Source of the DNA: JAJRVH01 sp964505995 | GTDB lineage: Bacteria; Pseudomonadota; Zetaproteobacteria; Mariprofundales; Mariprofundaceae | Direction of reading: 5' to 3' | Length of the DNA stretch: 37,077 nucleotides | Assembly (NCBI GenBank): GCA_964505995.1 | Contig: CAZDLB010000003.1 | Span: 1-37,077, forward strand | Shown here: piece by piece, positions 32,211 to 37,077 of the stretch | Numbering within the stretch: the stretch's first letter is position 1 | How the letters are laid out: the number at the start of each line of letters is the position of its first letter | Position numbers and translations under genes: made by a program | The notes under the pieces: generated by a model | Databases searched by the model: none | What the model saw: only the letters and a program-made list of their open reading frames with translations | What the model was told of the DNA's origin: nothing

Positions 32211-32239
32211 TTGCCCTGACTGCTCCCCGGCGCTAGTGT
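32211..32239 (+). promoter_or_regulatory. Putative sigma-70 promoter of aspS
   Basis: TTGCCC (32211-32216), 17-bp spacer, TAGTGT (32234-32239). The predicted leader is about 58 nt and includes TGGAGGA before the aspS ATG. Confidence 0.4.
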
Positions 32240-32303
32240 GCAGGGCCTTTTCACGATGCCTGATCGGATCGCGGGTTTCACCGGATTGACTGGAGGATGA
32301 GAG

Positions 32304-34094
<1,791 letters not shown>

Positions 34095-34137
34095 GGCTGC
34101 TGACGGCGATTTGACTTTTCGGCCTCAGGGACGGAAC

Positions 34138-34434
34138 ATGCAAGGCATGCGAATCTGGATTGCGTTTCTGCTTCTGGCCCTGAGTTCGTGCATGCATCAG
34201 CCGCCGGCTCAGGAGATGGCCGATGCCCGCGCCGCGGTCAAGGCGGCCAGGGAGCTGCCCGGTGAATCGGTGGCCGCGGAAAGACACCTGCAGAGTGCGG
34301 AACGGGCTCTGGAAGAGGCCTCCGAGGCCATGCGGCAGGCCCGTTACGAGAAGGCCCGACATCAGGCGCTGAAGGCGCGGCGTGAAGCGCAGAGGGCGGC
34401 GCGTATCAAGCAGCATCCCGAAAGTTCACAGTAA
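34138..34434 (+). CDS. Small DUF4398-like lipoprotein
   Basis: A 98-residue exported protein. The signal MQGMRIWIAFLLLALSSC gives a lipobox LSSC with Cys18 as the lipid-modified residue. The mature part is one Ala/Glu/Arg-rich helical region with spaced ADARAAVKAARE, SAERALEEASEAMRQA and ARHQALKARREAQRAAR repeats. This is the periodic pattern of DUF4398 lipoproteins, whose role is unknown and which in some proteins lie before OmpA domains. The ATG at 34138 has AGGGACGG upstream; 34147 is an alternative. It lies between aspS (43 bp) and icd (14 bp). Confidence 0.75.
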   Translation: MQGMRIWIAFLLLALSSCMHQPPAQEMADARAAVKAARELPGESVAAERHLQSAERALEEASEAMRQARYEKARHQALKARREAQRAARIKQHPESSQ

Positions 34435-34448
34435 ACGGAGTTGGAACC

Positions 34449-36188
<1,740 letters not shown>

Positions 36189-36190
36189 GG

Positions 36191-36922
36191 ATGCGGCTGA
36201 CGGGCCTTGCGCTCCTGGCTGTCCTGACGCTGCCTCAGACGGCCAGCGCCGGCTTTCTCGATGACCTGTTGCAGGGTGCGGGCCAGGCGCTTGAGGAGCG
36301 GGGCTACGGGGTTTCGGGGCTCAGCAGCTCGGAGATTGCCCAGGGCCTGAAACAGGCGCTGGAGAAGGGGACGGAGCGCTCGGTGCGCCGGACGGGTCGA
36401 GTGGATGGCTACTGGAAGAATCCGCGGATCCGCATCCCGTTGCCCGAATCCTGGCAGAGACCGGCCAGCCTGCTGCGCCAGGCGGGCCTGGGGTCCTATG
36501 CCGATCGCCTGCAGCAGCGAATCAATCGCGCCGCGGAGAAGGCAGCGCCGCTGGCCAAGCCGATCTTCCTTGATGCGATCCGGCAGATGCGCTTTGCCGA
36601 TGTGAAGCGCATCTGGAAGGGCGGCGACCATGCGGCCACCGACTATTTCCGCAACAGGACCGAGTCGCGGCTTGCCGAAGCCTTTCGTCCCGTCGTGCAC
36701 AGGGAGCTGGAGCGATCCGGCGCGGTCCGCGCATGGCGGGATTTTTCCAGCCGCTATGCCTCGCTGCCGCTGATCGGCGGCTATCTGAAGGATGATCTCG
36801 ATGCCTACGCCACGCGCATGGCGCTATCGGGCCTGTTCACCATTCTGGCCGATGAGGAGGCGAAGATTCGCCATGATCCCGCAGCCCGAACCACGGAATT
36901 GCTGCGACGGGTGTTCCGCTGA
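36191..36922 (+). CDS. DUF4197 family exported protein
   Basis: A 243-residue protein with a signal peptide (MRLTGLALLAVLTLPQTASAG, cleavage after about residue 20), so probably periplasmic. It matches DUF4197: LSSSEIAQGLKQALEKGTERSVRR, IRIPLPESW, RINRAAEKAAPLAKPIFLDAIRQM, DHAATDYFRNRT, and a C-terminal DDLDAYATRMALSGLFTILADEEAKIRHDPAARTTELLRRVF. Its function is unknown. The ATG lies two bases after the icd stop, using the TGAGG of the icd end as a Shine-Dalgarno; it is thus translationally coupled to icd. Confidence 0.9.
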   Translation: MRLTGLALLAVLTLPQTASAGFLDDLLQGAGQALEERGYGVSGLSSSEIAQGLKQALEKGTERSVRRTGRVDGYWKNPRIRIPLPESWQRPASLLRQAGLGSYADRLQQRINRAAEKAAPLAKPIFLDAIRQMRFADVKRIWKGGDHAATDYFRNRTESRLAEAFRPVVHRELERSGAVRAWRDFSSRYASLPLIGGYLKDDLDAYATRMALSGLFTILADEEAKIRHDPAARTTELLRRVFR

Positions 36923-37077
36923 CTAAGTCTTGCTGAAATCGAATCCGCCGGTGGTTGTCTCCAGTTCCTTGGGCCGGACGACCTGGCAGATGGTGAAATT
37001 GACCCCGGACCGGATGATGCGACTGACCTTCAGGTGAATGCGTTCGCCTTCGTGGGCGATCGCGAAGGTCATGTTCC
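36923..37077 (-). CDS. C-terminal fragment of an unidentified protein
   Basis: The last 50 codons of a minus-strand gene that continues beyond the window. The encoded tail reads NMTFAIAHEGERIHLKVSR, then IIRSGVNFTICQVVRPKELE and a Thr/Gly-rich end ...FDFSKT. It abuts the DUF4197 stop (36922) tail to tail with no spacer. The open frame and plausible composition support a real gene; I do not recognise the family. Confidence 0.6.
   Translation of the reverse strand, partial: NMTFAIAHEGERIHLKVSRIIRSGVNFTICQVVRPKELETTTGGFDFSKT

Overview
The window is a 37-kb stretch of GC-rich, gene-dense proteobacterial chromosome. DUF1820, an E. coli-like omega subunit, the YfhL ferredoxin, a RXKD-type SpoT/Rel and the tgt-yajC-secD-secF order look gammaproteobacterial. 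A 63-residue four-cysteine ribosomal protein L28 and a 526-residue SecD do not fit a typical gammaproteobacterium. I would call it a gammaproteobacterium or a deep relative (for example zetaproteobacterial), unresolved. A 100-N gap flanked by an exact 55-bp duplication shows that this is a scaffolded draft assembly.

Layout. 1-2266 (minus): a single SPOR-domain cell-envelope gene broken by the gap. 2325-3352 (minus): DUF3047 and DUF1820 genes, divergent from murI (3475-4293, plus). 4297-9166 (minus): a tight operon tgt-yajC-secD-secF-DUF498-queD, joining tRNA queuosine synthesis and Sec translocon accessory genes. 9230-10930: a visibly more A/T-rich patch carrying a MalM-like lipoprotein gene. 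10934-13298 (plus): Na+/amino-acid symporter, YfhL ferredoxin, gmk. 13320-15655 (minus): GT2 and GT-C glycosyltransferases, divergent from a flippase-like membrane protein (15734-16693, plus). 16772-22157: rpoZ, spoT, ridA and recG, with rpmB on the opposite strand between ridA and recG.

22232-28557 (plus) is a late flagellar cluster: a TPR-sulfotransferase, fliC with a good sigma-28 promoter, flaG, an enlarged fliD, fliS and a FliT-like gene. A 187-bp MITE-like element (28558-28744) follows. It sits exactly between the stop codons of the FliT-like gene and the convergent phosphomannomutase gene, and its CTAG target duplication supplies both stops. Then come rep helicase, aspS (non-discriminating type), a small lipoprotein, an isocitrate dehydrogenase fused in frame to a YbeL-like zinc-ribbon domain, a DUF4197 protein and the tail of an unidentified minus-strand gene.

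I found no CRISPR array, defence island, prophage, rRNA or tRNA gene. The most notable items are the MITE that preserves two stop codons, the Icd-zinc-ribbon fusion, the sulfotransferase beside flagellin, the artefactual split of the SPOR gene, and a recurring -10-like TAGNNT hexamer 6-8 nt upstream of start codons that lack a Shine-Dalgarno, suggesting leaderless transcripts.
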